Shown: positions 1-12,369 of the stretch, one piece after another | Position numbering within the stretch: the first letter of the stretch is position 1 | How the letters are laid out: each line of letters begins with the position of its first letter | Made by a program: the position numbers and the translations under genes | DNA from: Megaustenia siamemsis | Taxonomy: Eukaryota; Mollusca; Gastropoda; Stylommatophora; Ariophantidae | Direction: 5' to 3' | Length of the DNA stretch: 64,000 nucleotides | Assembly (NCBI GenBank): GCA_032433765.1 | Contig: JAVIAB010000051.1 | Span: 77,802,244 to 77,866,243 of the forward strand | Notes under the pieces: generated by a model | What the model saw: the letters and a program-made list of their open reading frames with translations, nothing else | Told to the model about the DNA's origin: nothing | Database searches by the model: none

Positions 1-875
1 TGCACATGGCTGACAGAGTAAAATGAATTAACATGCAAAATTCAGTTCCTAGGCTATAGGGACTTCGCCTCAGGTGAAAGCTGTGAATGCAGAAAAAAAA
101 ATATGTCTATACTGTACTTTTTTGGTTAACTCTTTCCATATGGAAGCTTTTTATTTACACAACAGAAGAGATTTGAGAGACAAAATTGTTCAAGGTTTTA
201 AGAATCAATCTATATATTTATATTCATCTAACATATTATATATGAATGTTTAGATAAATGAACAAGATATAAGGATATAAGATATGTAAAAAGAAAAATG
301 GTTTGATGGTGTTCATACTAATCAAATTGAGCAGGGCGCACTATATGGCGAAACGTACGATGCCGGAATCGCATTGGCACACAGTGCAGCGAAACGTACG
401 GAAAGAGTTAATGTAATAAATCATTTTATAGAAAAAATCTGAGTACAAATGTTTGCGGTGATAAAAATAGCATGATACACATTACACGTAGACCAATATT
501 TTTTATTACAAATATTTGACTGTTAAACTTGTAAATGCAGGTGGTTGGTGAGCTGGTACAAGATGGTACCTACTCACATCAATTTCAGGACTATTGGTTT
601 CTTCAAGGCGGTGTCTTTTTAGTAATTGCTATACTACCTTGGGTTTATACTTTTCTTCAAAGTTGAGTAAGGTAGAATTTTAGCGAAGAATGTATAGCTC
701 GGCCAGAATAAGGACATATGACAAAGTACATCGAAAACCCTTTGTGCCATCTGATGACACTGCAGGGCATTAGAAGTAAGACAGTCATAGAAATATATGA
801 GTACTAACATACTTTTCCCAAAATCCCACATTTTTTAAAAATAAAGAGACATTAGAATGTAAAATCCTTCATTAC

Positions 876-985
876 CTTTTACATTTTGCCACAATGAGGT
901 AACGTAGAGTCTTCCGTAATTTGGCCACTCTTGCATGCCTAGATCAGCTACACTTTTGCAATCACTCAGTCTCAGTTCTCGTAAG
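876..985 (-). pseudogene. LRR-like exon candidate, copy 1
   Basis: The minus strand reads SLRELRLSDCKSVADLGMQ followed by EWPNYGRLYVTSLWQNVK. The LxxLxLxxC start resembles a leucine-rich repeat. A possible acceptor (TTCCTTCGACAAG) precedes base 985, and a donor-like GTAATG follows base 876, giving 110 nt. No neighbouring exon in a compatible phase was found, and the segment sits inside a duplicated, repeat-rich block, so it may be a gene relic or part of an unknown repeat. The duplicate at 2845-2960 keeps the reading frame with several substitutions, which hints at past coding. Confidence 0.27.
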
Positions 986-1278
986 CTTGTCGAAGGAATA
1001 ATTTTTAAATTGTTTAATGACATGACATAAGGAGAATAATTAAAATTACAAAAAAAAAAACAAGTTTTAAACAGTTAAACTGAATATTTGAATATTTAGT
1101 GAATATTTATTTATTGTATAGAATACTATTTATTAACTGAATTTTTTTTTATTGTATAGAATATTATTTATTAACTGAATATTTATTTATTTTATGCTCC
1201 ATGTGAATGCAAATCTATAACAGGTGAAATATACCAGATGGCCTATTAAAATCAATATTCATAGCCTTACCAAGAAAT

Positions 1279-1356
1279 GGAGAGCTGCAATGGCTCAGTG
1301 GTTAATGAACTGGAATACCAAAGACAAGAGGTAGGGTTCGATCCCTACAACATCAA
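1279..1356 (+). mobile_element. SINE family A, head fragment
   Basis: GAGCTGCAATGGCTCAGTGG matches the A-box region of family A, and GGTAGGGTTCGATCCC at about 1330 matches its B box. Homology stops right after the B box, so only the tRNA-like head is left. Confidence 0.7.
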
Positions 1357-1757
1357 AGCAAGAGACAGAGCAGAAAGGTGCTCCATGGTAGCCAACTTTG
1401 GATGCTGAGACAGCACTTAATGAATGACATAAATGAAAATGTCAAATAAAATTTATACTTAGCTCTCTATATAAACAATTTTAAACTGATAAGCTGTGAA
1501 CATTCTGTGTCTGCACTGCACAATTTTTATAAAATGTATTGTTTCCAATGTAAAGCAAGATTTTTTTTTTTTCTCTTCCAAAAAAACGTTTCCACAGTCT
1601 GGTGTCACATGCTTCCTTGTACTAGTTATAAAAATGGTGGACGCACTGGATACGTGTCAGAAGCTGTAAGCTGTGATTGAAATTCTCACAGTGGAAAGTT
1701 TTGAGCCTAAAGCAATTTATAATTTTCTGTGGAATTTGCTTGAAGAGGAAGTTTTTA

Positions 1758-2072
1758 ATCTCAAGTTATGGCAGCCTTGTCACAGAGGAGAGGTTGTTAG
1801 TTCAGATCCGACTATACAAGTTGGAATTTTTATTTGTGATTTCTCTCTGTGGCAACCACCCCTGGTCTCAACAGTGAGGCCTGGCTTGAAACATCAATTA
1901 CATATCAACAGAAAAAACATGAGTACCTCTGAAGATGGAGTTATCTGCCTGAGTGGCAAGGAGCCCCTGTGCACATGGCTGCCAGGGTAAAATGAATTAA
2001 CATGCAAAATTCAGTTCCTAGGCTATCGGGACTTCACCTCAGGTGAAAGCTGTGAATGCAGATAAAAAAAAT
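1758..2072 (+). mobile_element. SINE family D
   Basis: Matches the better-preserved copy at 60975-61290. A decayed tRNA-like head has the B box GTTAGTTCAGATCCGAC near 1798. It is followed by TGTGATTTCTCTCTGTGGCA, then the body GAGTACCTCTGAAGATGGAG and GCAAAATTCAGTTCCTAGGC. Bases 1 to about 100 are the 3' end of a further copy, belonging to the duplicated unit. The reading frame of 105 codons across this element is not a gene. Confidence 0.75.
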
Positions 2073-3300
2073 ATGCCTATAGTGTACTTTTTTGGTTAAC
2101 TCTTTCTGTACGGAAGCTTTTTATTAACGCAACAGAAGAGATTTCAGAGACAAAATTGTTCATGGTTTTAAGAATCAATCTATATATTTATATTTATCTA
2201 ACATATAACATATTATATATGAATGTTTAGATAATTGAACAAGATATAAGGATATAAGATATGTAAAAAGAATATATTTTGATGGCCTTCACACTAATCA
2301 AATTGAGCATGGCGCACTATACGGCGAAACGTACGATGCCGGAATCGCATTGGCGCACTATACGGTGAAACGTATGGAAAGAGTTAATGTAATAAGTCAT
2401 TTTAAAGAAAAAAATCTGAGTACAAATGTTTGCGGTGATAAAAATAGCATGATACACATTACACGTAGACCAATAATTTTTATTACAAATATTTGACTGT
2501 TAAACTTGTAAATGCAGGTGATTGGTGAGCTGGTACAAGATGGTACTTACTCACATCAATTTCAGGACTATTGGTTTCTTCAAGGTCTTTTCAATAATTA
2601 CTATGCTACCTTGGGTTTATACTTTTCTTCAAAGTTGAGTAAGGTAGAATTTTAGCGAAGAAAGAGAAGCTCAGCCAGAATAAGGATATATGACAAAGTG
2701 CACTGAAAACCCTGTGTGCCATCAGATGGCACTGCAGGGCATTAGAAGTAAGACAGTCATAGGAATATATGAGTTACTAACATACTTTTCCCAAAACCCT
2801 ACAACTTTTAAAAATAAAGAGACATTAGAATGTAAAATCCTTAATTAACTTTTTACATTTTGCCACAGTGATGTAACGTAGAGTCTTCTGTAATTTGGCC
2901 ACTCTTGCATGCCTAGATAAGCTACGCTTTTGCAATTACTCAGTCTCAGTTCTCGTAAGCTTGTCGAAGGAAGAATTTTAAAATTGTTTAATGACATGAC
3001 ATAAAGATAATAATTAAAATTACAAAAAAAAACAAGTTTTAAACAGTTAAAATGAATATTTGAATATTTAGTGAACATTTATTTATTGTATAGAATATTA
3101 TTTATTAACTGAATATTTATTTATTTTATGCTCCATGTGAATGCAAATCTATAACAGGTGAAATATACCAGATGGCCTATTAAAATTAATATTCATAGCC
3201 TTACCAAAGAAATGGGGAACCGCGATAGCTCAGTTGTTAGTAAACTGGACTACAAAGGACAAGAGGTAAAGTTCGATATCAACTGACGGCTTCCAGCTCA
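1972..3300. repeat. Tandem segmental duplication, unit 2
   Basis: Second copy of the unit that begins at base 1. It runs from the SINE D tail (TGCACATGGCTGCCAGGG) through the LRR-like exon copy at 2845-2960 into the SINE A copy at 3214. Its SINE A is full length, whereas that of unit 1 breaks off after the B box near 1356. Confidence 0.85.
2845..2962 (-). pseudogene. LRR-like exon candidate, copy 2
   Basis: Duplicate of the segment at 876-985. It reads SLRELRLSNCKSVAYLGMQ and then EWPNYRRLYVTSLWQNVKS. The donor is weakened: GTAATG in copy 1 corresponds to GTTAAT here. The frame is still open, but nothing nearby shows how it would be spliced. Confidence 0.22.
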
Positions 3301-3466
3301 CCCAGCCTTTAATTGGTACCAGATTTTTTTCTTGGAATGTAAAGTGGCACGGCATAATATTGACCACATTACCCCAAAAATCATGTGCCGAGGGTCTGTA
3401 AAATTTATGGTCACTAACACCATATTCCCTATATGCCACTTGGTGTGACAGGGGTACTTTACATTT
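3214..3466 (+). mobile_element. SINE family A, copy at 3.2 kb
   Basis: A tRNA-derived head (GGGAACCGCGATAGCTCAG, B box AGTTCGATATC) is followed by the family A body: CACCCAGCC, TGGTACCAGATTTTTT, CATTACCCCAAAAATCATGT and a GGGGTACTTTAC tail. The B box is mutated compared with other copies, so this is an old insertion. Confidence 0.85.
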
Positions 3467-3594
3467 TTTTTGTACCAAAAGAAATCTGGTGCGATTTAAT
3501 GTGATGGTCATCGCACAATAAGCTTATGAGTCACATGTCCAAGATAGTATTAGGAATCATCATGCGAAGAGTGCAAAACAAAATCAGTCTAAAA

Positions 3595-3795
3595 ATTAGT
3601 GATGAAAAGTGATTTTATTGGAGGTAAAGGTATGAACAATGACATATACATCATAAGATCTTTAATAGAAAGAGCCACAGAGGTGAAAACAGATATATGT
3701 TTCATAGACTATACCAAAGCATTTGATAAAGTAAAACACCAAGAAATAAGCAAATTTTTAGAAGGCATCAAAGTTGTCATCAAAGATTAGTAACT
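3595..3795 (+). mobile_element. LINE reverse transcriptase fragment
   Basis: The frame reads FIDYTKAFDKVKHQEISKFL, which contains the conserved non-LTR reverse-transcriptase motif Y/F-I-D-Y-x-K-A-F-D. It is preceded by NNDIYIIRSLIERATEVKTD, typical of the segment before this motif. Only about 60 codons remain. The same motif recurs, more decayed, at 4478-4660 and 6700-6860. Confidence 0.75.
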
Positions 3796-4477
3796 TGAGG
3801 CAAATATTATTATTTGTAATATTAGAATGACATTATAATCGTATTTATATATAATTTTTACCTGCTGCAAAATTAATTGTTATTTAATTTTAAACATGAC
3901 AATAAGACAATGAATAATAATGAATGAAAATTAATCCATTTTCAATATAAAGATTGAAGTGCCTTGAACTGTGTAAATATTATTTTTTAATTTTAATTTT
4001 TAAATCTCATTTTAATTACTACTTGAGGATATTTTAAGTTATTTTGTTGGAGAATTTGAAATGCGACAGTGTCCAGTGTTCCTGAAAATATGATTTAATT
4101 TTGACCACCTGCCCCTCATTTTGTGGGGATGAGATGAAAATAAAATATATCGTTTACATAGGAAGCCATCCTGAAAATAGTTGAGTTCTTTTTAATTTTA
4201 TGAATACTGTATAGTTATAAATTGCTACAATTTAAAAATAAATTAATTTCCTATAATTTGCATGAAAATTTATAAGTAAAATTATTTACTGCATAATTTC
4301 AATCTATGTACATTGCTAAACATGTCCAATGATTAATATTTTACAGAATAATATGAAATGTCTAAAAGGTTAAAGCAATTACCTCTATGAATAATAACTT
4401 GAAGAAAACAATAAAATTGCACTAACTTCATATAATAACCAAAGAAAATAATACTTTTAAAAACTGTCTAAAAAGAT

Positions 4478-4660
4478 CTATATATATGTTTCATAGATTA
4501 TACCAAAGCATTTGATAAAGTAAAGCACAAGAAATAATAAAAATGTTAGATGGCATAAACGTTGAAGGCAAAGATCAAAGAATAATTAGAACATGTACTG
4601 GCAACAAACAGCTGGAAATCCCACATGACAACAATTACAGATATGTTCAATTTATGAAGC
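4478..4660 (+). mobile_element. Decayed LINE reverse transcriptase fragment
   Basis: Nucleotide match to the RT motif fragment at 3690-3780 (TTTCATAGATTATACCAAAGCATTTGATAAAG), but with frameshifts. The sequence continues identically into 6700-6860, so the two were duplicated after decay. Confidence 0.6.
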
Positions 4661-4699
4661 AAAAGTGACTTAAACTTTTAATTGTAGATGGCAATCACG

Positions 4700-5000
4700 G
4701 TCTAATATAACCTAAAAGACTTGGTCTGAGGCTGAACGGATCGTGCCTGGCCAAGAAGTGGGCAAAACCTTTAAGACAGCAACAGCAACATTACACAAAG
4801 TTTGCTGGGAAATGCTATCAGAGACAGACAGACAGACAGAAAGACATACAAACATACATATTACTAATATTTGTAATAAATTAATGTGTAAAATAACAAA
4901 ATTAATAGAATCACTAATCTGACACTCTTTAGAGTGAAATATAGCATAAAGTTGTGAGAAATCATAGTAGCTTTTACATCTCATCAACCAATTTTGAATT
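4700..5000. repeat. Direct duplication partner of 6890-7130
   Basis: The block with GACTTGGTCTGAGGCTGAAC and GACAGACAGACAGA is almost identical to 6930-7050, about 2.2 kb downstream, in the same orientation. The open frame on the minus strand here is not supported as a gene. Confidence 0.75.
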
Positions 5001-5864
5001 CCCTTATATGATTTCTAGAAATTAAAAGAGCATTAATGATGAGTGAAATCATTACTGAAGAGAGATTTTTTAAAAGTACTATGCCGCTCTTCAACAAAGC
5101 TGGTGTTTAATTTTTTGGCAATTTTGGGATACTTTTTTTTTTTAAAATACCTACTGAACAATTTCTATAAATTATCTGTAGAGCTCTTGTTTTTCTTCAC
5201 ATTGGCATCTTAGCTTCCATTTATTTGCTTCTCACCACTGCTGTAAATCTACCAACAAAAGTTAACTTCGTTCCCAAGTATTTGAACTCTTTCATCTTTA
5301 AAACTGTCAATTAAATGTAATAGATGACAGTTTGTTAATTTCACACATATAGGGTAAATTGTAAAACTTAAATTTAACAGTTTGTTTATATCATGTTTTA
5401 GTTTCTCCAGCTCTCAGTAATCTCTACATGAAACACCATTCTTAATTTTTAATTTATTTTTAATAATGCTGTCCTTAATCAATCCACTGTGTGATTGTTA
5501 TACCAAATATGATTGTGAGAAAACAAAGTTTAGAATTAATAATTTAATTAACACTGCCTGTTTTTATCCAACAAACAAAGAGAGCAGTTTGTTTTATTGT
5601 CTTATACTAAAATAATTATCTTAATTTTTGAAGAAAAGTTTTTCTTTTATTTATACTCTAACTATAACTTAATAAGAATGTCTATAAGATACCACTTCTA
5701 ATCCATTTTTATCCAGAACTGTATTAATTGTGACTGCAAAAATAATGTATGTGTAAGAGAGCCATTAATATTACTTATTTCATTTAATTTATTTAATTTT
5801 AACATAATTGGTAGCTTAAGGTAATTCTTAATACTATTTGTAATATTGGAATGACATTATAATC

Positions 5865-5967
<103 letters not shown>

Positions 5968-6009
5968 TACCTGTGGCAATCTTACTTAGATCTTTTTGAA
6001 GTTAGAATC

Positions 6010-6186
6010 ATGACAAATCATCATCATCAAGTACCAGGCCTGCTGGCATAGTTGATCATGTCTCTCCACAACTTGTGATCTCGACAGTTATTTATGTTGT
6101 TGACCATCAGCCAAGCCATTCTCTGAAGCTGTTTGGTATCTTTTCTCTTTGATTCCCTCTATCTCTTCGTCCTTCATGACGAATAG
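6010..6186 (-). mobile_element. LINE family F 3' end
   Basis: On the minus strand this matches the LINE 3' ends at 35380-35603 and 46395-46640: GGACGAAGAGATAGAGGGAA, AGAATGGCTTGGC, TTGTGGAGAGACATGAT, and the end GTACTTGATGATGATGAT. Only the last roughly 175 bp are present, as expected for strong 5' truncation. Confidence 0.85.
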
Positions 6187-6622
6187 ACAATGAATAATTA
6201 TTAATTCATTTTCAGTATAAAGATTGAAGAAGCTTGAAATGTGGAATTATTATTTATAAAATGCATCTAATCACTATTTGAAGATATTCTAAGTTATTCT
6301 TTTAGAGAACCTGAAATAATATGGTCTCCATGTTCATGAAAATATTTGACTTTGACTATCCACTCTGCATTTGTGAGGATAAGATGAAAATAAAAAATAT
6401 TGTTTACATTGGATCCATTTTAAAAGCACAATTATTTACTGCATAATTTCAATCTATGTACATTGCTAAACATGTCCAATGATTAATATTTTACAGAATA
6501 GTATGAACTGTCTAAAAGGTTAAAGCAATTACCTCTATGAATAATAACTTGAAGAAAAAAATAAAATTACACTAATTTCATATAATAACCAAAGAAAATA
6601 ATACTTTTAAGAACTATCTAAA

Positions 6623-6627
<5 letters not shown>

Positions 6628-6705
<78 letters not shown>
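6628..6705. repeat. (CT)n(TA)n compound microsatellite
   Basis: CT dinucleotides (about 6628-6658) pass directly into TA dinucleotides (to 6705). The homologous position in the 4.48-kb copy has only a short TATATATG, so the tract expanded in this copy. Confidence 0.95.
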
Positions 6706-6708
<3 letters not shown>

Positions 6709-6860
6709 TCATAGATTATACCAAAGCATTTGATAAAGTAAAGCACAAAAAATAATAAAAATTTTAGACGGCATAAACGTTGAAGGCAAAGATCAAAGAA
6801 AAATTAAAACATGTACTGGCAACAAAGAGCTGGAAATCCCACAAGACAACAATTACAGAT
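6700..6860 (+). mobile_element. Decayed LINE reverse transcriptase fragment
   Basis: Near-identical partner of 4478-4660, including the phrase GGCATAAACGTTGAAGGCAA. Frameshifts prevent any long reading frame. Confidence 0.6.
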
Positions 6861-7629
6861 ATGTTCAATTTATGAAGCAAAAGTGACTTACACTTTTAAT
6901 TTTGGATGGCAATCACGGTCTAATATAACCTGAAAGACTTGGTCTGAGGCTGAACGGATCTTGCCTGGCCAAGAAGTGGGCAAAATCTGCAAGACAGCAA
7001 CAGCAACATTACACAAAGTTTGCTAGGAAATGCTATCAGAGACAGACAGACAGAAAGACATACACACATATATATTACTAATATTTGTAATAAATTAATG
7101 TGTAAAATAACAAAATTAATAGAATCACTAATCTGTTATTAAATTAAATTAAATTATTTGACTTTGACTATCCACTCTGTATTTTGTGAGGATAAGATGA
7201 AAATAAAAGATATTGTTACATAGGAACCATTTTAATAACAATCGTGGAATTCTTGTTGAATTTTATGCATACTGGATTATTTTTAATTACATTTAAAGAC
7301 AAATTAATTTCCTATAATTTGCACAAAACGTAGAATCACATTTATTTATTAATTAATTTAAATCTATATTCATTGCTAAACACGTCTAATGATTAATATA
7401 TTGTTTACATAGCATTTGATTTCGAGTAAATCGTGTTCTATTTTAATTGTATGCATACTGGATAATTTTTAATTGATACAACTAAATCAAATTAATTTCA
7501 TACATTTTGCACAAAACTTAGAAGCACATATATTTATCACATTAGTTTAGATCTACAACATTTGAGACTGTTCTAAGACAGGACTTAGAAGAGAAGAGAC
7601 TCACGAAAAAGGATGTTTTAATAATGCAC

Positions 7630-7905
7630 ATCAAATAATTTAACTGTCCTGCAACGTGCTAAGACCTAACATCATGTCGATGCTCAGAAGTCGAAGGCTA
7701 AGATGGCTGGGGCATGTCAACGGATGGAAGAAAAACGCATTCCTAGGCAAATACTATGGTGAGCTAAAACACGGAAAACGACAAATCGGCAGACCTAAAC
7801 TACGATATAGAGATATCTGCAAATCATCTCTGAAAGACTTCTCATCTGTACTGGCACATCTGCAAGTGATCGCACATCATGGAGAGCACGTATAAGGACG
7901 GTATA
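7630..7905 (+). mobile_element. LINE ORF2 C-terminal fragment
   Basis: The frame from 7656 reads RSRRLRWLGHVNGWKKNAF and then GELKHGKRQIGRPKLRYRDI. This is the usual C-terminal region of animal LINE proteins (RRLRWxGH...GxRxxGRPxxRxxD). A related copy lies at 33970-34420, and both are followed by a 3' segment ending near GGCCATAT. It is a 5'-truncated dead element. Confidence 0.8.
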
Positions 7906-9079
7906 ACAACATTTGAGACTGTTCTAAGACAGGACTTTCACGAAAAGGATGGTAAACCCTGTGGACAGCGATGACCTGTTCATTAACCGCGTGTTTGTCA
8001 AACATTGGTAGAATTAGAAGCTGTTCGGCAAATACGCAATATCCACTAGACCGTTGAAGACGAAAAGGGCCATATACATATAGTTTAGATCTATATGCAT
8101 TGTGAAACATGCCTAATGATTAATATTTTGCAAATTTTTAAAATTATTTTTAATTTTCACTTTAAATTGAAGTAACTCGCACTGTAACATCATTGTTACT
8201 ATGAATCATCGTAATCACAACTTGTGGATATTCTAAGTTATTTTGTTAGAGAAATATAAATGATATGGCCTCTATATTTCTGAAAATATTTGATTTTGAC
8301 CACTTACTTTGCATTTTGTGGGGATAAGACGAAAATGAAATATCTTGTTCACTTACAATACATAGTACCGTCTTGAAATCAATTGAGTTCTTATTGAATT
8401 GTATGCATACTGGATAATTTTAAAACCTTACAATTTATAAACAAATTAATTTCATATAATTTGCACAATACATGTAAGCACATTTATTTATCGCATTAAT
8501 TCAAGTCTATATGCATTGCTAAACATGTCTAATGATTAATATAGAGTTTAAATAGAACGCCATTTTATTGTGGAGTACTAATTGATCTGTGTGCATAGTT
8601 GTTAATTTTAAATTACTACCATTTAAAAACAAATTAATTTCATATAATTTGCACAAAATTTAGAAGCACATTTAGTTATCATATTAATTTAAATCTACAT
8701 GCAATGCTGAAAATGTCTAATGATTAATTCTTTAGAGAATATTATTAACTGTCTAAAAGTTAAAAGGAATTACCCTAGGAACAATAACTTGTACTTTAAG
8801 AAAAATCACACTTTTGTAGTAGCTTCCCTTAATAAGCAAGGGAAATAATACTTTTTAAAATTCATATAAAAGTAATATTTTTAGTTGGATCATAAATTGA
8901 AAGCACATACACTTTGATTGATAAGATTTAATTTTACTGCATTGTAAGACACATTGCCTAATATGTTTTTGTATATTTAAACATAAACATTTTTAAGAAA
9001 ATATTTTTTTTCAAATGATATGCAAAATTGTTGTACTATTAAAAAATTACAATAGCAAGAGATTTATATAATTAACTAT

Positions 9080-9480
9080 TTTGTATGTAGTTTCAGTGGC
9101 CGGGTTTATGAAATTCTAGTGAATATTTATAAACCAACTGCCCAATTTTTCTCTTTGGCTAAGACGCAAGGCTTATAAACCTTGTCCTAGGTGCAAAGCC
9201 GTGTTGTCTGCTCTAGCAACACAGACTGTGTCACGTCGGCTACGTGACACAGTAGTCTTTGGGTACTGCTTTGCTACCTCCCATTATGTCAAAGTTTGAA
9301 CAGAAAAATTGGGGGGTGGAAGATGCGTGGTCGGACTAGGGTAACACCCGATGTTCTTAGTGCCGAGATTGCAATCGGCACGTCTGTGTGCTGTTGAATC
9401 TGGGCTAGTTTCCACTAGCTAGGCAGCCCTAGCCTAGGGCATCAGTCTTAGTGAGGTGGGGATCCTGGGGACAGCAGCCC
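9080..9480. other. Hairpin-rich, GC-richer stretch, no gene seen
   Basis: It stands out from AT-rich surroundings. Inverted repeats include GTGTTG/CAACAC (9201-9222), TGTGTCACGT/ACGTGACACA with a 5-nt loop (9227-9251), CAGTA/TACTG just after it, GTGCCGA/TCGGCAC (9360-9382) and GCCCTA/TAGGGC (about 9426-9440). No open frame of note was seen. It could be a structured RNA, part of an LTR, or a transposon end. Confidence 0.5.
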
Positions 9481-10285
9481 TTCCATTTACACAAATGACA
9501 TGAATGGTTATCCCCTTAACTTCTGTTCCCTACATTTCCTGTGGAGTGTGAAAATACACGAGAATGTGCCCCTGTATGACGTAGGCACAAGTAAATCCTC
9601 AGACCTGTTTGATGACATATGCTCTTATTAGAATTATTGGTGTCTTATTCTTTATAATCTATTTCTGAAGCATTAAGTAAAGTAAGCCTGAGTAGCAGAC
9701 GCACAGAAGCGAGAGTATCCAGTAGAGATGTGGATTCTGTGATACGGTGTGTGACTGGCCGAGCGAGATGTGTGATCGCTGGCCGCTGTGAATAATTGTA
9801 CATAGTTGCCATTGTTAGGGTTGTCGGAATAAAGATACATGATCTTTCAACATCAGCAGTGTGCAGACATTATTGATAACATTGATTTAATTATAACAGT
9901 CACTACCTATGCCAAAGCGCTGAATCGAACTGGAAGTTGTCGCGGCCCATACCATACGGAGATTAAACAAAACAGTTCAGTCAGATTACAGCCGAAGTAC
10001 TAGTTGAGGACGCGAGAACCTGACAGCTGAGACGAAGAGGTGAGCGCACGTTGACCACTGCACGTTTTTGTACCTTGTCAACGTCACCATGGTTCACGTT
10101 GGTATCGACACAAGCAGAGAAAGAACGATGTTGTCATAAACGGTGTACTACAGAGGGCTGTTATTAAAGACTGTTCAAATGGTGCTGGCAGGTCATTTGC
10201 ATTGGCCTATCATTCCATTACCAATATTCATACCATTGTCATCGCCTAACATCATTCCAAACCTGTTACATGTGAATCATGGAAT
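9480..10285 (+). other. Possible LTR and leader remnant
   Basis: An AATAAAG signal at about 9828, a GT/GC-rich segment before it, and an end TTATAACA near 9899 followed by unique sequence look like the R-U5 end of an LTR. No second LTR, primer-binding site match or pol remnant was seen nearby, so this is a weak call. Bases 10030-10285 have no recognisable feature. Confidence 0.22.
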
Positions 10286-12369
10286 CAAGTTAAGTTGAGT
10301 TTTAAGTTTAAGTTAAGTTAAGTTTTAAGTTTAAGTTAAATTAAGTTTTAAGTTTCAGTTAGATGAGTTTAAGTTTAAGTTAAGTTACGTTTTAAGTTTA
10401 AGTTAAGATACGTTTTAAGTTTAAGTTAAGTTAAGTTTTAAGATTAAGTTAAGTTGTAAGTTTAAGTTAAGTTAATATTTAAGTTTTAATCTAAGTTAAG
10501 TTGTAAGTTTTAATTTAAGTTGAGTTTTAAGTTTAAGTTAAGTTAATTTTAAGTTTAAGTTAAGTTTAATTTAAGTTAATGTTTTAAGTTTACGTTAAGT
10601 TTAAGTTAAGTTAAGTTTTAAGTTTAAGTTAAGTTTTACGTTAACGTTAAGTTAAGTCTTAAGTTTAAGTTAAGTGAAGTTTTATGTTTATTTAAGTTTA
10701 AGCTTAAGTTAAGTTTTAAATTTTAAGTTAAGTTAAGTTTTAATTTTAAGTTTAGTTGAATTTAAGTTTAAGTTAAGTTTTAAGATTAAGTTAAGTTACG
10801 TTAAGTTAATTCAATAATTTAATTTAAGCTAATTTTTTAGTTTTAGATAAGTTAAGTTTTAAGTTTAAGTTAAGTTCTAAGTTTACGTTAATTTAATTTA
10901 AGTTTTAAGTTTAAGTTAAACAGATTTAAGTTTAAGTTAAGTTAAGTTTTAAGTTTAAGTTAAGTTAAGTTTATGTTTAAGTTAAGTTAAGTTTTAAGTT
11001 TAAGTTAAGTTAAGTTTTAAGTTTAAGTTAAGTTTAAGTTAAGTTAAAGTTTTAAGTTTAAGTTAAGTTAAGTTAAGTTTTAAGTTTAAGTTAAGTTAAA
11101 GTTTTAAGTTTAAGATAAGTTAAGTTAAGTAAAGTTTTAAGTTTAAGTTAAGTTAAGTTTTAAGTTTAAGTTAAGTTTAAGTTAAGTTAAAGTTTTAAGT
11201 TTAAGTAAGTTAAGTTAAGTTTTAAGTTTAAGTTAAGTTAAAGTTTTAAGTTTAAGTTTAAGTTTAAGTTAAGTAAAGTTTTAAGTTTAAGTTAAGTTAA
11301 GTTAAGTTTTAAGTTTAAGTTAAGTTAAAGTTTTAAGTTTAAGTTAAGTTAAGTTTTAAGTTTAAGTTAAGTTTTAAGTTTAAGTTAAGTTGTATTTTAG
11401 TTTTAGTAATGTTGTGTTTAAGTTTAAGTTAAGTTGATTTATAAGTTTAAGTTTAGTTTTAACTTTAAGTTAAGTTAAGTTGAGTTTTAAGTTTAAATTA
11501 ATTTGAGTTTTAAGTTTAAATTAAGTTGAGTTTTAAGTTTAAGTTAAGTTACGTTTTAAGTTTAAGTTGAGTTTTAAGTTTAAGATAAGTTTTAAGTTTA
11601 AGTTAAGTCAAGTTAAGTTAAGTTTTAAGGAAAGTTAAATTTTAAGTGAAGTTAAGTATATGTTAAGTTAAGTTTATGTTTAAGATAAGTTTTAAGTTTA
11701 CGTTAAGTTTAAGTTAAGTTAAGTTTAAAGTTTAAGTTAAGTTTTAAGTTTAAGTTAAGTCAAGTTAAGTTAAGTTTTAAGGAAAGTTAAATTTTAAGTT
11801 AAGTTAAGTATAAGTTAAGTTAAGTTTATGTTTAAGTTAAGTTTTAAGTTTACGTTAAGTTTAAGTTAATTTTAAAGTTTAAGTTAAGTTTTACGTTAAC
11901 GTTAAGTTAAGTCTTAAGTTTAAGTTAAGTGAAGTTTTGTTTAATTTAAGTTAAGTTTAATTTTAAGTTAAGTTTTAAATTTTAACTTAAGTTTTAATTT
12001 TAAGTTAAGTTGAGTTTTAAGCTTAAGTTAAGTTGAGTTTTAAGTGTAAGTTAAGTTAAGTTTTAAGTTTAAGTTTAGTTGAGTTTTAAGTTTAAGTTAA
12101 GTTTTAAGTTTAAGTTAAGTTTGACGTTTACGTTAAGTTAAGTCTTAAGTTTAAGTTAAGTTAAGTCTTAAGTTTAAGTTAAGTTAAGTTTCAAGTTTAA
12201 GTTAAGTTAAGTTTTAAGTTTAAGTTAAGTTAAGTTTTAAGTTTAAGTTAAGTTTAAGTTTAAGTTAAGTTTTAAGTTTAAGTTAAGTCAAGTTTTAAGT
12301 TTAAGTTAAGTTAAGTTTTATGTTTAAATTAAGTTAAGTTTTATGTTCAAGTTAAGTTAAGTTTTAAGT

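Larger units (their letters stand above)
1..1971. repeat. Tandem segmental duplication, unit 1 (about 1.97 kb)
   Basis: Bases 1 to about 1356 match bases 1972 to about 3300 closely, in the same orientation and order: SINE D tail, AT-rich spacer, LRR-like exon, AT-rich spacer, SINE A head. The offset is 1,971 bp at the start. Both copies carry the phrase ACGGCGAAACGTACGATGCC or a near match (341-361 and 2321-2341). Small indels separate the copies, for example a 5-bp deletion in unit 2 near 2590. The window opens inside the unit, so the true left edge is not visible. Confidence 0.85.

Noticed and set aside
575..630. Short segment reading HRLEETNSPEID with a GTGAGT donor
   Set aside because: Too short, and the second copy of the duplication has a 5-bp frame-shifting deletion there.
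638..759. Exon-like segment on the minus strand (acceptor CTAATGCCCTGCAG, donor AAG|GTAGTA)
   Set aside because: Its only open phase does not fit the end of the LRR-like exon upstream, and its duplicate at 2.6-2.7 kb gave no further support.
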